Source: Guyanagaster necrorhizus (taxonomy: Eukaryota; Basidiomycota; Agaricomycetes; Agaricales; Physalacriaceae). From it: a DNA stretch of 64,000 nucleotides. The translations under genes and the position numbers were made by a program. The notes below the pieces were generated by a model. The model was given only the letters and a program-made list of their open reading frames with translations. It had not been told where the DNA came from and ran no database searches. The DNA lies in contig NW_025064885.1 in NCBI RefSeq assembly GCF_019112545.1, positions 954,073 through 1,018,072 of the forward strand. The letters run 5' to 3'. This document shows, one piece after another, positions 47,985-58,403 of this stretch; the first letter of the stretch is position 1, and every line of letters starts with the position of its first letter.

Positions 47985-49552
47985 ATGGTCAAAAGGGTTC
48001 TCTGTTCTTTCGGTGTCGATGTCGATGCTGTCTCAGGATGTGAGTACTAATAAGCGCGTCGTCTTCCGAGCTGACTCTCCGGTCTCTATTAGGGCTTGGA
48101 TCATGTGCGTACCAACCACCATGTCTTGAAGAAGAGAGCGTAAATTTTTACTCCCTAGATGGCGGCGAAGATTCCCCGAACGACATTTCACGGGGAATTT
48201 TTGCAGGCGAGGTTGGTGTACTGCGGCTGCTAAAGCTGTTTAAAAAGTACAATCTGAAGGTAAATTAGTTTATGCACTGTCATTTCCGTTTTTGATTAAG
48301 TACCAGCGAGTAGACGACGTGGTTTATCCCGGGCCATTCTCTCGAAACCTTTCCCAAGGAGATGGCTGCCGTCCGGGATGCTGGTCATGAAATCGGTCTT
48401 CATGGCTACTCTCACGAAAATCCCTGCTCAATGACTGCTAAGCAGCAACAAGAAGTTTTGGATCATACGCATAAGGTTCGCCTAGGCAATTTTGTTCGCG
48501 GGCTATGGTACCGCAAATTAACGCCGTATTATGACAGCTGCTGACTGATTTCTGCGGGAAACCCCCAGTAGGCTCGGTTGCTCCTTGGTGGGAGACGTCC
48601 AAGTACGCATGTCCGTTTTCTGGCATATTCGTGCCAACGTTATTGTCCGTTTTCTCAGGGAAGGCGTAAAGCTTCTCCTCGAAAAAGGAATTCAGTATGA
48701 CCATTCCTCCCAGGCGAGTGTACCTTACGCCATGTCGCCCTTTCTTACGAGAGTCTCTTACAGGCTCACGATTGCTTGCCGTTTTGGACCAGAGATGAGG
48801 TAAACCGTTCTCACCCCTGCAACTTCCCACTCAACTTTATCGGGTTTCAAGGACACTTGGACAAACATTAACTACTCTGCGGAGTCCGCCAATGAATGGA
48901 TGAAGCCTCTTCAGAGAGGCACTCCCACTACGTTGGTGCAAATCCCGGCTAATTGGTGTGAGTTTTACCGACTTCGTGCCGTGTGTTCACGACTTCCTCA
49001 TTCCTTTCTATCTCAGACCTCGATGATTTGCCCCCTCATATGTTCATTAAGAACTCGCATAACTCTCACGGCTTTGTCGATTCCGACGTCACATTGAAGC
49101 TATGGAAAAAGGTGTGTACCAAGCGCTGTGGTGTAGAGCATCTGCTGAATAATGTTGTCAGCATTTCGAGTACTTCTATCGCGAGTACGATTGGTTCATC
49201 TTGTAAGTCCGACCACTGACCGCCATTTGTCTGTATCTGTTATGTGCGTTTTCTCGAAGCCCTCTCACAATACATCCTGATGTTTCTGGACGTCCTCATA
49301 TTCTGTTAATCTTGGAAGAGTGAGGAAACTTAATGACTCGAAAGTTATGTCGCCGATCCCTCATTAACTTGCTAGACTTATCGAATGGATCAATACACAC
49401 GGAGGTGTTGAGTGGGTTACCATGAAGGCTAGCCTTACCTGGAGCCTGTTTACTTTATGCTCATGCATACATGTTCCATCTAGCAAATCAACGACGAGTT
49501 TCGTCGACAGAACCCAGTTCCTGATGGTGCTATTGGCGGACCGAGCCAGTAA
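47985..49552 (+). CDS. Polysaccharide deacetylase (NodB fold, PuuE/HpPgdA-like)
   Basis: Intracellular-type carbohydrate esterase 4 fold without a signal peptide. [18 protein letters not shown] carries the metal-binding Asp motif. A 12-nt exon (about 48094-48105) restores [15 protein letters not shown]. Then [43 protein letters not shown] (metal HxxxH), [48 protein letters not shown] and the end AIGGPSQ*. Roughly ten exons. Relatives in this subfamily act on small N-acyl compounds or cell-wall sugars; the substrate is not known here. Confidence 0.8.
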
Positions 49553-49741
49553 TTGCCTGCGTCGCGTCCTTGCAGACGCAAACGTACTCAGAAGGCATTA
49601 TATATGTAACAGCAAAGTAGTTTTCAGAATCGCATGTGTTATCACCGTCAAATACATCCAAAAGGTAGAGCTCGTGATCCGATACAAGTAAAATAAAGAT
49701 TTAAATACGTGCAGGGTAGAAGCTGAGTATGTGGTTTCAAG

Positions 49742-50319
49742 TTATGACCTCTCCCCCCTCAGCCTGCGGGCGAGAGCAAGATCTTTAGGTTGAATGGTGA
49801 CACGCTTGGCATGAATTGCGGCCAGATTGGTATCCTCAAACAAGGACACAAGGTATGCCTCAGCAGCCTCCTGAAGTGCCATGACTGCGGAGGATTGGAA
49901 GCGAAGGTCAGTCTAAATGACCAAATGTAAGTGGGATCATAGACAACACAGATAACTAGACACACCTTGAAATCCTGAGCAATTTCACGTACCAATCGCT
50001 GGAAGGGCAACTTGCGGATGAGTAGTTCTGTGGACTTTTGGTATCTCCTGATTTCACGAAGAGCAACAGTTCCAGGGCGGAAACGATGGGGCTTCTTAAC
50101 GCCTCCAGTAATGGCCTGCAAGGTCGGCGACCGTTGAGATGCCAATGGATCGATGTAAATGGGGAGCAACACTCACAGAGGTCTTGCGTGCTGCAGATTT
50201 CGCAGCTAGTTGCTTGCGAGGTGCCTTTCCTAAACAACGGTGAAGACGCTGCAGGACGATGAAAACGGAGAAAACAAACCTCCAGTAGACTTGCGGGCAG
50301 TTTGCTTCGTGCGAGCCAT
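49742..50319 (-). CDS. Histone H3
   Basis: Core nucleosome protein. Exons: [81 protein letters not shown], and [20 protein letters not shown]...ending [10 protein letters not shown]. Three introns. The fold is fully conserved. The tail between K18 and V35 differs from animal H3: it reads [16 protein letters not shown], one residue longer, with a K-T in place of K27-S28. A TATA box lies 79 bp upstream. No H4 gene is adjacent. Confidence 0.97.
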
Positions 50320-50741
50320 TGCGATCAGGGTGGAGGCGGTGGGTGATGAAAAAGATGGTGGTTGAAGAGATAAGTTTGGTGGCGAATGATCCACGCGTTT
50401 TATACAACACGGATGCGTCTAATCACGTGTTCGTCACGGCCATTCAATGTCAACAATTGAAGGTTCAACAATCGAACATTCAACCAAATATTTTGTCAAA
50501 AATTAGCAAGTCAAATAGTCACAGCGAAACAATGATTGTCTTCTTACTCCGACATTACGAACAGCGTTATTGTCTCACTTGACTTAAAAGACGCGCACAT
50601 CTACTGAGCAAACTTATGCGAGACATTTGCGCACCACGTAAGCATGCGAACTAGAAGCCACTAGTCGGCGTAAGTATTACGCACAGTTAATCATTTCAGA
50701 CGGAAACGACGGAGACTCTTCTCCATAAGTGCTATCTTTCT
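50320..50741. promoter_or_regulatory. H3 promoter and amidase 3' spacer
   Basis: 422 bp between two minus-strand genes. It holds the H3 TATA box. No gene seen. Confidence 0.5.
50398..50404 (-). promoter_or_regulatory. TATA box of histone H3
   Basis: TATAAAA on the minus strand, 79 nt upstream of the H3 start codon. Histone genes usually have strong TATA boxes. Confidence 0.65.
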
Positions 50742-52263
50742 TTACAATACTGGATTCCACCCACCGGCCGCAAAAGCCTCTCCCACCACCTGGCTTATAT
50801 TCAACAGGTGTCGATCGCGGTGCCTTGAGGCAACCAAAGATACCCCGATAGGCATACCATGGCTGCCTGTAAATCCTGGGATATTGACAACGGGAACATG
50901 CAGTGCCTGTGGTCCGGACGTAAATCATGATAAAGATAGTCCAATTAATCTCAAGTACTTGCCGTCCACATCCCACAAAAAGCAGCACTTCCCGTAGTTG
51001 AGATGCCCTCTGGAGCCTCGTCGTGAACACTGGGAGTAAGAATAGCAGCATATCTTCTCGCAATCGCGTCGATCCTTGGTCTCAGCGACGCAATAGCATC
51101 GAAACTAGCTAAATAGTCCCTCCTTGAAAGCTTCATGGTGTTTTCAACAAAACCAAGAAGAAGCGGGTCCAATTTATCCTTCGCTAGATTGTACTCCGGG
51201 AGGAAACTCACACTTCCATCGCCGTCCAAGACATTGCGCTGCCATTGGGTTATCCTAGAGAATTCCTCCGGAAGTTCGAGCTCCTCAATCTCAGCGCCAT
51301 GTTCCCGAAGAAGTTTCACCGCTAGCTCTAGCGCGTCTACAGTTCCCTGACCAGCTTGAGGCCATACATGCGTTTTACACACAGCGAATTTAGCACCTTT
51401 GAGCTCAAAAGCCCCCGGTTCCTCGTCATCAGATAACTTGAAAACGTCGGCGAGGAGCTGAAGGTCTGCGATGCTTCGTGTGAAGAAACCCACTGTATCA
51501 AAGATGAGTGAGAAGATCTTCGATCCTTCACGAGAGATGGACGCCCAGGTGGGTTTAAATGCAAAAACACCATTGTAGGACCCTGGCCGGATGATACTGC
51601 GATATTCATGACTTCAGTCCAGACATATTTCCAGCTTTGCAAGTGATGTAACAAACCTTCCGATTGTTTGAGTACCTAATGCTATAGGTACTTGGAAGTC
51701 ACCCACTGCTGCCCCAGAGCCGGAAGACGAGCCACCCGGCGTACGATTCGGATCGTGAGGGTTACGCGTCTTGGGACCTGTGAATACTGATGCAAATTCG
51801 GACGTTGTGGTCTTGCCTTTGTGGGGAATTCAGTTAGACCAAGTACGGTCTAATTATTATTGAGTCATACCAAATATCAGTGCCCCGGCATTCCTCAGGA
51901 TTGCGACAGGCCCCGCATCTACAACTGGAGCGTCGTTCTCGTATATTAGTGAGTTGTGTTGGGTCGGCATGCCTTGGGAATCGCACAGATAATTAACTCT
52001 GTTATCGAGAAGGACTGTCCAAGCTGACCTTTTGTATACATGATATCCTTGACCCCAATTGGAACGCCATGTAACGGTCCCCACTTGTCGCTCGGGACCT
52101 TATCTAGCTCGCGAGCCTGGGCCAGAATATATTCTGGATCGAGGTAAGCCCAAGCTTGGACAGCGTCATCGCGAGCCTTGATACGATCCAACAGAGAAAT
52201 GGCATATTGCTCGACTGTCAAACCAGAGGAAATGAACTCTACTGCTGTTAGACGACACGCCAT
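50742..52263 (-). CDS. Amidase-signature (AS) family hydrolase
   Basis: Hydrolyses amide bonds by a Ser-cisSer-Lys triad. [20 protein letters not shown] starts the fold. Lys is in [13 protein letters not shown], cis-Ser in [15 protein letters not shown], and the nucleophile Ser in [14 protein letters not shown], all present. Also [30 protein letters not shown] and the C-terminal block [19 protein letters not shown]. About five introns, about 460 aa. No signal peptide, so likely cytosolic. The substrate cannot be predicted. The 5' end meets the STB6-like gene about 140 bp away. Confidence 0.9.
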
Positions 52264-52404
52264 GGATGCGGACCATAAGAAATCGGAACAAAGTCCGAAT
52301 ACGAATGCAAATTCACGTCCCCCGGCAGGCAGTCGGCCCGGATCGTACCTGCCGATCCTTGGCGTGTTTAACCCTGTTTAACTTGATCAGCCTTGACCAC
52401 TTAC

Positions 52405-54741
52405 ATGCTCCTCATTCCTTCTGGCCACCCTCCTCTGTCCAATTTCTCATTCTCACATACGATTACGCTCTCCGGATACCAACTCTATGCAGTCGAAAAA
52501 TGGGTCGTCAACAGAAATAGGCCGTTCCCTTTGCTGGTGGTATACACCGGTGATGCAGCACATACCGTTCGCTTCGACGCGCTCAAACCAAACACAGAAG
52601 CAGACATGAAGGACGCTGTGCATTTCCTTAGGCTCGATGCTCGACCAAAGAATCTCGATGAGGGAACGCTCATGGTCACAAGTCTGGCGCATTTCCGCTC
52701 AGACTATACTATTGTCCTGATTCCGGGAGGAGATTGGTTGGCTGTGAGAGAGCAGCTTTATGTGAATGTCGACTTGCTTCGGATGGGCTGTGCTGGCCGT
52801 ACTGCACTTACCCTTGAAAGCCCAAGTAGTGGAACAAGAGACCGGTTTGTAGGAATGTACGGCTTTCCTACGACCGTAAAAGGTCGAGGGTTCAATGAAA
52901 CCGTATTGGAGATGGTTAGGCTAATACAAGGGGCCCTTGGTATGTTTGGCTTTCAAGTCGAGAGCGATGGTCTACTGTGTGATTTGACAGTCGAAGGACT
53001 TGGGCAGTGGCTGGCAAGGGTATACGTTCCAGGACTCTCGAAAGAGAGACTGACGGATCCATCTGTCGTTGTTGCTCTCCTTTCCCTTGTGTTTGTTGTT
53101 CGCAACAAACTTGCTGCCATAGGTTACAGTCACGTCGTACCAAAAGACCCGTTTCTACATCCCCAGTTATTCAGCATGAGCCTTGCTAACGTCCATGTAC
53201 AACCTCGAATTTCAAAGACGCCAACTGCGACTCCATTGCTCGCTGGGCAAACACCCGCGTACATCACACAGATCGTCCTTGACACGATTCACTCTGCGTA
53301 CGAGCACAGCGGAGAAACTGTCTCGCCCGCCTGTGGCCCAGAGTCAATCTTAGAGCCCATCGTGGACGTGCGAAGGTTCGTAGCAGCTGTTTTGGGCACC
53401 GAAAAGGGTGAAGAGAGCTTGGGAGGCATCGTTAGAGGCATTGGACGGGAGAAAGGCAGCAAGGGCGTCGGGAGCGTCGTACGCGGACTATGGAGCGGAA
53501 GGATTGCCTCGGTCATAAGGCTTAGAGAAGGTGCCGATGGCGAGAAAAAGTCTGTTTGGAGCGACCTTGACACGGCAGGCAGCGATCGGAGCGATCCTCG
53601 GAGCACTGACGACGAAGGTGATTTATTTGCCAGCCTAGCCTGGGGCCGAAAAAGAGTGAAAGGAAAATTAGAGAGCTGGGCAGGGTGAGTGATTTTTCTA
53701 TCATATACATGTCTTCTAATAGCCTATAGACGTCGGAAGAAAGCCCAAACTTCATCCGTTGACTTGCGACCGCCTCCGGAGGATGAAGACCTACTAAGCA
53801 GTGGTCAAGCAAGCCCTGTTGTCCCTCCGAACCTTCCTCCAATGCTCATGGTTGAGCCCCCGAGTATCGAAGAATCCACGGTTGATCTAGTTCCGAGCTC
53901 GAAATTCGAGGGAATGGCTAATCTTGGCGTCAGGAAACGACCCTGGGGAGACCGGATTAAACAGGGCCGCGTGACAAGCTGGTCGGATCCGTTGAGCAGC
54001 AAGAAGAAAGAACGGCCTCCAACCGCGAACTCGACCTCGGAGGTTGGCTCTCGACCCCTTCCCAGATTGACCCAGCGACGCAGTATCGATGTGATCACGG
54101 ACAAACTTATCAAGGAAACGCCTGTGCTTCGGATCGAGCACATGCGTATTGACGTTGAGCTTTGTGGACAGGTGTTGGTGATGTGTCGACGAGCAACGCA
54201 TCTCAAGAACGTTGTGGAGGTAGTGAGTATACTAAACAGTCGGCTCACTGGGACGAATAAGCGGCTGAGGGAAGCCTACAGTCGGTATGGCGGAGGTGTT
54301 AGCGAGAGCATCCTGGGAGAGATCGACGCCGAGGGTTCACGGAGCGGCAAGATGATGCAGACCGTGAACACGCTGTGGTACGAGGCTGAACAAATGAGCT
54401 TGCGAGATGCCTGGCATGCTGGAGTGGGTGGGAGACGCAAAGTGGTAGAGGTGAGGGAAAAAGTGTTCGGACTTGGGCTGGCGAACAAGGAAAAAGGTGG
54501 TAAGCATCGACAGTGGAGAGTCGACGGTGTTGAGCGGGTCGTTGACCGGTATGGAAGGACGGAGAGTGAAGCAGAGGAAGAACGGGGCGTTTGGGGCGAC
54601 GCTAGTGAGAGCAGCGAAAGCGAGAAGGGAGAGCAGACGGAAGGTGCCGACTCGGAGGTCAGTCAGAGGATGAGGCCCGTCTGGCTATTGAAATGGTTCA
54701 CGCGATGGGGTAGGCAACAAACTGCAGCGGTGCAGACTTGA
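52405..54741 (+). CDS. STB6-like N-terminal domain protein
   Basis: Yeast Stb6 was found as a Sin3-binding protein. The first ATG (52405) gives MLLIPSGHPPLSNFSFSHTITLSGYQLYAVEKWVVNR, matching the recalled STB6-like domain of fungi, then ARPKNLDEGTLMVTSLAHFRSDYTIV and LAVREQLYVNVDLLRMGCAGRTAL. The middle contains a helical region (EMVRLIQGALGMFGFQ; AYITQIVLDTIHSAYEHSG) and a Gly/Arg-rich loop. One short intron near 53687-53730. The C-terminal part (LCGQVLVMCRRATHLKNVVEVVSILN; MQTVNTLWYEAEQMSLRD) is predicted coiled coil. About 760 aa. Likely a polarity or signalling factor; unproven. Confidence 0.75.
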
Positions 54742-55360
54742 AGATATTTTTATTTTCGGTATCATGTACGTACTATCATTCGGGATCATAACGCTTTATC
54801 CCTCATTTGTTACCCAGGAGGAAGCGTCGGAGAAACATCTCTCGCCACTGGACTGACACCGTGACATACTGGCTGATGACCACGATACTAGATATCATAT
54901 GGCTTCATGATCGCCCTGGCTAGGTATATCTGGGAAATCTGTCATGTACGTATTCCCGCTTGACTGAAAAACCTCCGGACGCCGTGAGATCTGTCCAGGC
55001 GAGGCTAAGCTATTCACGTACATGCTCCGAGGAGGCGCCAGGTTCTTTGCCGTATTCCGACCTTGTTGCGGGGAATACGCTCTTGCGCCACAGAAGATCC
55101 GGCCAAGTCAACTTGATATATTTCATCAGGCTCCGTATCTAACTAAGAAGCCAGAAAACGACGACACGAACTCTCCGTCCTGGGACCTATAATTATCACC
55201 ATTGATGCGATGTGTGACGTTCTGTGCGAAATGAAATAATGTACAATAGCCTAACAATGCAAATGCGATGCGATGTGATAAATATGCGGTCCTAGATGTA
55301 TGACAATGAAAAAGTGTAGCTGAAGCCAAAGAATGAAGGGTAATGATCAGATAGATAGCA
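54742..55360. other. Convergent intergenic spacer
   Basis: 619 bp between the ends of the STB6-like gene (+) and the RING/LON gene (-). Only 3' untranslated sequence and possible terminators are expected; nothing else is visible. Confidence 0.5.
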
Positions 55361-56846
55361 CTACAGTATTACACATCCCCGGTCAAACCACCACTCTCTC
55401 CTGAGGCCTTCGATCCACCATACACAGAGTCTCAGCCGCATGCGCACGCTCCTGATCGGAAGCAGCTTTGCTTTTTCGCTTTCATCAATCGGGAGCACGA
55501 TGGCGACGTAGAAGGTAAATGGCCCCGGACGGGCTAGAGCGGTAGAAAGAGAGGGCGGTGGCCCATAAGAAGTTGACAGACGTTGCACGACCCAAGGAGT
55601 CGAATGATTGTGTAGATGGGTCAGAAATGACAGACAGTGCGAGATGAGGAGAGAGGTTGGTGAAGAGGCTGTCGGAGATTCAGAAAGAGAAAGAGGGATC
55701 GGTTCAGAGTCGTGTTGCATGGTATTTAGAGATGACATTTCCGGCTGTGACGGCACCGGGGTCGAGTCCAAGTTGACGTCGATCTCATCCGTGTAGTCTT
55801 CAATCCTGGAAAATTTTGTCAACATATGGAGATAGATGTTGGGGTGAAATTGTACCTCTCTATTCTAGCGACCATATATCCGTCAAGAGACCCCCTTTCT
55901 ATGATCCTGAAGCGCCACGAACCCCAAGTTTCGACCATGCTCCGTCCGTCCGGGAGCATCTGTATGTTCTTTATTTCAAGCATGGTACCATAGTCAATCT
56001 GCGCGCCAGGCCGTGGGGACATTACCATACCGAAACTACGGTGAGGTGACTCTAGACAGCGGCGGAGCATGAGGCGATAGCGAGGCTCAAAGAAGTGGAG
56101 GAAAGTAGGCATGCCTGGGAAGCAAAGCTGGCATACAAAGATGGGGGTGTCGAGGCGGGCGTCACGTTCCGCTTGGAGTATAGCGGCAGCTCGAGCGTTG
56201 TATTCAGCGTCAAAAAAAGTAGTAATAACACGTAGGATAATGTAATTTGGTGGATGAAACTGGAAGAAGGAGAACGGCGGCAGCGCAGCGCGACAAAGTG
56301 GACAGACAGAGGAGTGATCAAGTGAGCGGTGGAGACATTTGGCACAGAATGTCTTTTTGGAAAAAAAAAAGATAAATGACGGAAAACATTTAGAGCAAGT
56401 GAACGCACATGTTGACAGGGAGTTGTGACTGGATCGTAGAGTAGCATATAGCATATCTCGCAAGTGAGTTCTGTGAGCAGTCGTTTTTGGCGTAAAGTCA
56501 TGCCTGAGGGAAACTCGTGCGATGGGCGCAGGAGAGGACTAGATGGCCTGGTCACCTTCTGGCGCGCGCTCTCTGTTTTGAGGTGTGTCAGCAAATCGTT
56601 CTCGTCGTCGTCGTGGTTGTGTTTGTCGGGCAGAGAGTGTGGTGGTACGTGACGACTATCATCGTCGTCGTGAAAGATGGTGATAAGCTTTGTGAGAGTG
56701 ACATCGTGGTGAACGATGAGCTCGGTGTCGGGAGTGCAGGCGGGGTCGGGGCAGGCGGGCGGGGCATGTGCAGCACATATAGAGTGGCCGCATCGCAAGG
56801 TGATGGGAAGAGTGAGGATTGAGTTGCAGACGATGCAGGTGAACAT
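55361..56846 (-). CDS. LONRF-type RING/LON-domain protein
   Basis: Probable E3 ubiquitin ligase. The first RING-like unit (CIVCNSILTLPITLRCGHSIC, then CPDPAC) is near residues 4-36. The second is complete: CEICYMLLYDPVTTPCQH joined to TFCAKCLHR and CPLCR, near residues 130-170. A LON N-terminal domain follows: PIFVCQLCFPGMPTFLHFFEPRYRLMLRRC, FGMVMSPRPGAQIDYGTMLEI, GSWRFRIIERGSLDGYMVARI, as in animal LONRF proteins. The tail is Ser/Pro rich with two hydrophobic helices (LLISHCLSFLTHLHNH). Two introns. Confidence 0.85.
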
Positions 56847-57091
56847 AGCATGGCAAGACTGGCAGGGACGATGGCTAGCTTTTGGCTTTTTGCATCAAGC
56901 ATATACGACGCGGTTTCGGCCCATGATCGATTCTGATCACGTTGCGTCATAATCACAACATTACTCATCCGTCGGCCGAGTCTAGGCCCCTGCCGATCAT
57001 CACAAAACGTGATTCAGCTCGGTGATAAAATATAGACTTTTCAAGTTGCTGAACCCGAGTAATGTTACAAGGTCAAGAGCAAGAGATGAAC

Positions 57092-57891
57092 CTATTCAAC
57101 TTTCATCACCGACTCTATCCTTGCCGCCTGAATCCGCTTCCTCAGGTCTACCCAGACGTTGAACCCTAATATCAGTGTGAAAAAGACGTATTGAGCCTGC
57201 GCATTCATCAGTGCAGAATATACCGGATCATCTGCATCACGCACACCGACAACCAAACCGGTGTGATGCTTCCTACACAGGTGTAGTGTATAAAGACTTT
57301 CGAGGGCATGAATACCTGCAAAGGCCCAAAGCACAGATTTGAAATAGGAGTCCATGTAGGAGCGTGCGAGCCGACCGGGGAGGTAGAGAGGACTCTTAGG
57401 ATGACTGGGTGAGGTGCCAATGTAAAGGAGACATCCTAGTATGAAAAGCGTGAACCAGGTGTTCACAGTTAACGGAAAGCGGAAGGAGGTTATGTGGGGT
57501 GCTTTGATCTGTTGAATGTTAGGCAAACCATGTTGGCATCAAAAGTAAAACGAACCATTCCCAGCCCTTCCTGCGTCAAAGCTTTCATTTCTAGCAGACG
57601 TGGCTTAACGTCTTCGTACCCTTTCAGTGGTGGATCCAGTACGACGACGACCTCCTTCTTTGACCCGTTGGCGAGTGTGCACATCAGAGTCATGCTCTGC
57701 ACCGTTGGCTCAGTTGCATATATCTGACATGCATGTAGAACGGCCACCTTGGTGTCAATGGCGCTCATCTCGGCGCTCTTGATATTCTCCTTGACCTGGC
57801 CATAGAACTTGGCATACGCGACCAGCGTGTCCGGGTGAGAGGACATGTACATACGCAGGAATCCAGATTTCTCAGCGACGGGATCAGCCAT
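57092..57891 (-). CDS. DUF2470 protein with C-terminal membrane helices
   Basis: MADPVAEKSGFLRMYMSSHPDTLVAYAKFYG opens a DUF2470 domain (about 100 residues, KVAVLHACQIYATEPTVQSMTLMC; EVVVVLDPPLKGYEDVKPRL), a fold related to heme or corrinoid metabolism proteins. After an intron the protein has helices WFTLFILGCLLYIGT, YFKSVLWAFAGIHALESLYTL and QYVFFTLILGFNVWV, ending RIESVMKVE*. About 230 aa. A third intron of 48 nt (in frame) is likely near 57190-57237. The start is about 60 bp from the retroposon copy. Confidence 0.75.
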
Positions 57892-57951
57892 GGAGCGAAA
57901 TAAAAACGGTAGCAAGTCAAGGCTGCTGGCGAATCTTTACCATGGTCTGAC

Positions 57952-57966
57952 AAACTCCCATACACG
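57952..57966 (+). repeat. Left target-site duplication of retroposon copy 1
   Basis: AAACTCCCATACACG; matches 58280-58294 with one change (A to G at the ninth base). Directly repeated around the element. Confidence 0.8.
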
Positions 57967-58279
57967 TGGTGGGAAGAACACAGCCGCCACGCACCCACCA
58001 CACCATGGAACACGACCAACCCAGCCGGCACCCAAGACATGCTCGCAAAGCACCTCACGACTTCGGCCAACCGCAGCCCACCACAGGGGCGCAAAGTACC
58101 GTACATGTCCATTACTCTACTCCACATTACACGCCAAAACACCAGGGGAACTCGGAAGGAAGGGCGGAGGGACCGGAACAAGAGGGAAAGAGGATCTTGA
58201 GGACCTGTACCTCCACTGCGTCTTAGTAGTTAGCTTACTTGTTGCGGTTAATCAAATGCTGAAAACAAACAAAAAAAAA
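57967..58279 (+). mobile_element. Short poly(A)-ended retroposon, copy 1 (SINE-like)
   Basis: 313 bp ending in AAACAAAC and a run of A. It is highly similar to copy 2 at 63403-63817 over almost the whole length and is flanked by an imperfect 15-bp duplication. It starts about 50 bp later than copy 2, as expected of 5' truncation. No long frame or terminal inverted repeat. It could be a SINE or the 3' end of a LINE. It fills much of the DUF2470/ELG1 divergent promoter. Confidence 0.8.
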
Positions 58280-58294
58280 AAACTCCCGTACACG
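58280..58294 (+). repeat. Right target-site duplication of retroposon copy 1
   Basis: AAACTCCCGTACACG, directly after the poly(A) run; partner of 57952-57966. Confidence 0.8.
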
Positions 58295-58403
58295 GCTTCA
58301 GAATGGCACTGTCAGCTAGCACGTGCACACGACGCGTCTCATTGTGTCTACCATCGTTGACCGTCTCTCATATCGACATCTTTACCACTTTACGTGGTTT
58401 ACG

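Noticed and set aside
50742..52263. Amidase as catalytically dead, because GGS reads IGS at the nucleophile
   Set aside because: Only a Gly is changed; the nucleophile Ser, cis-Ser and Lys are all present.
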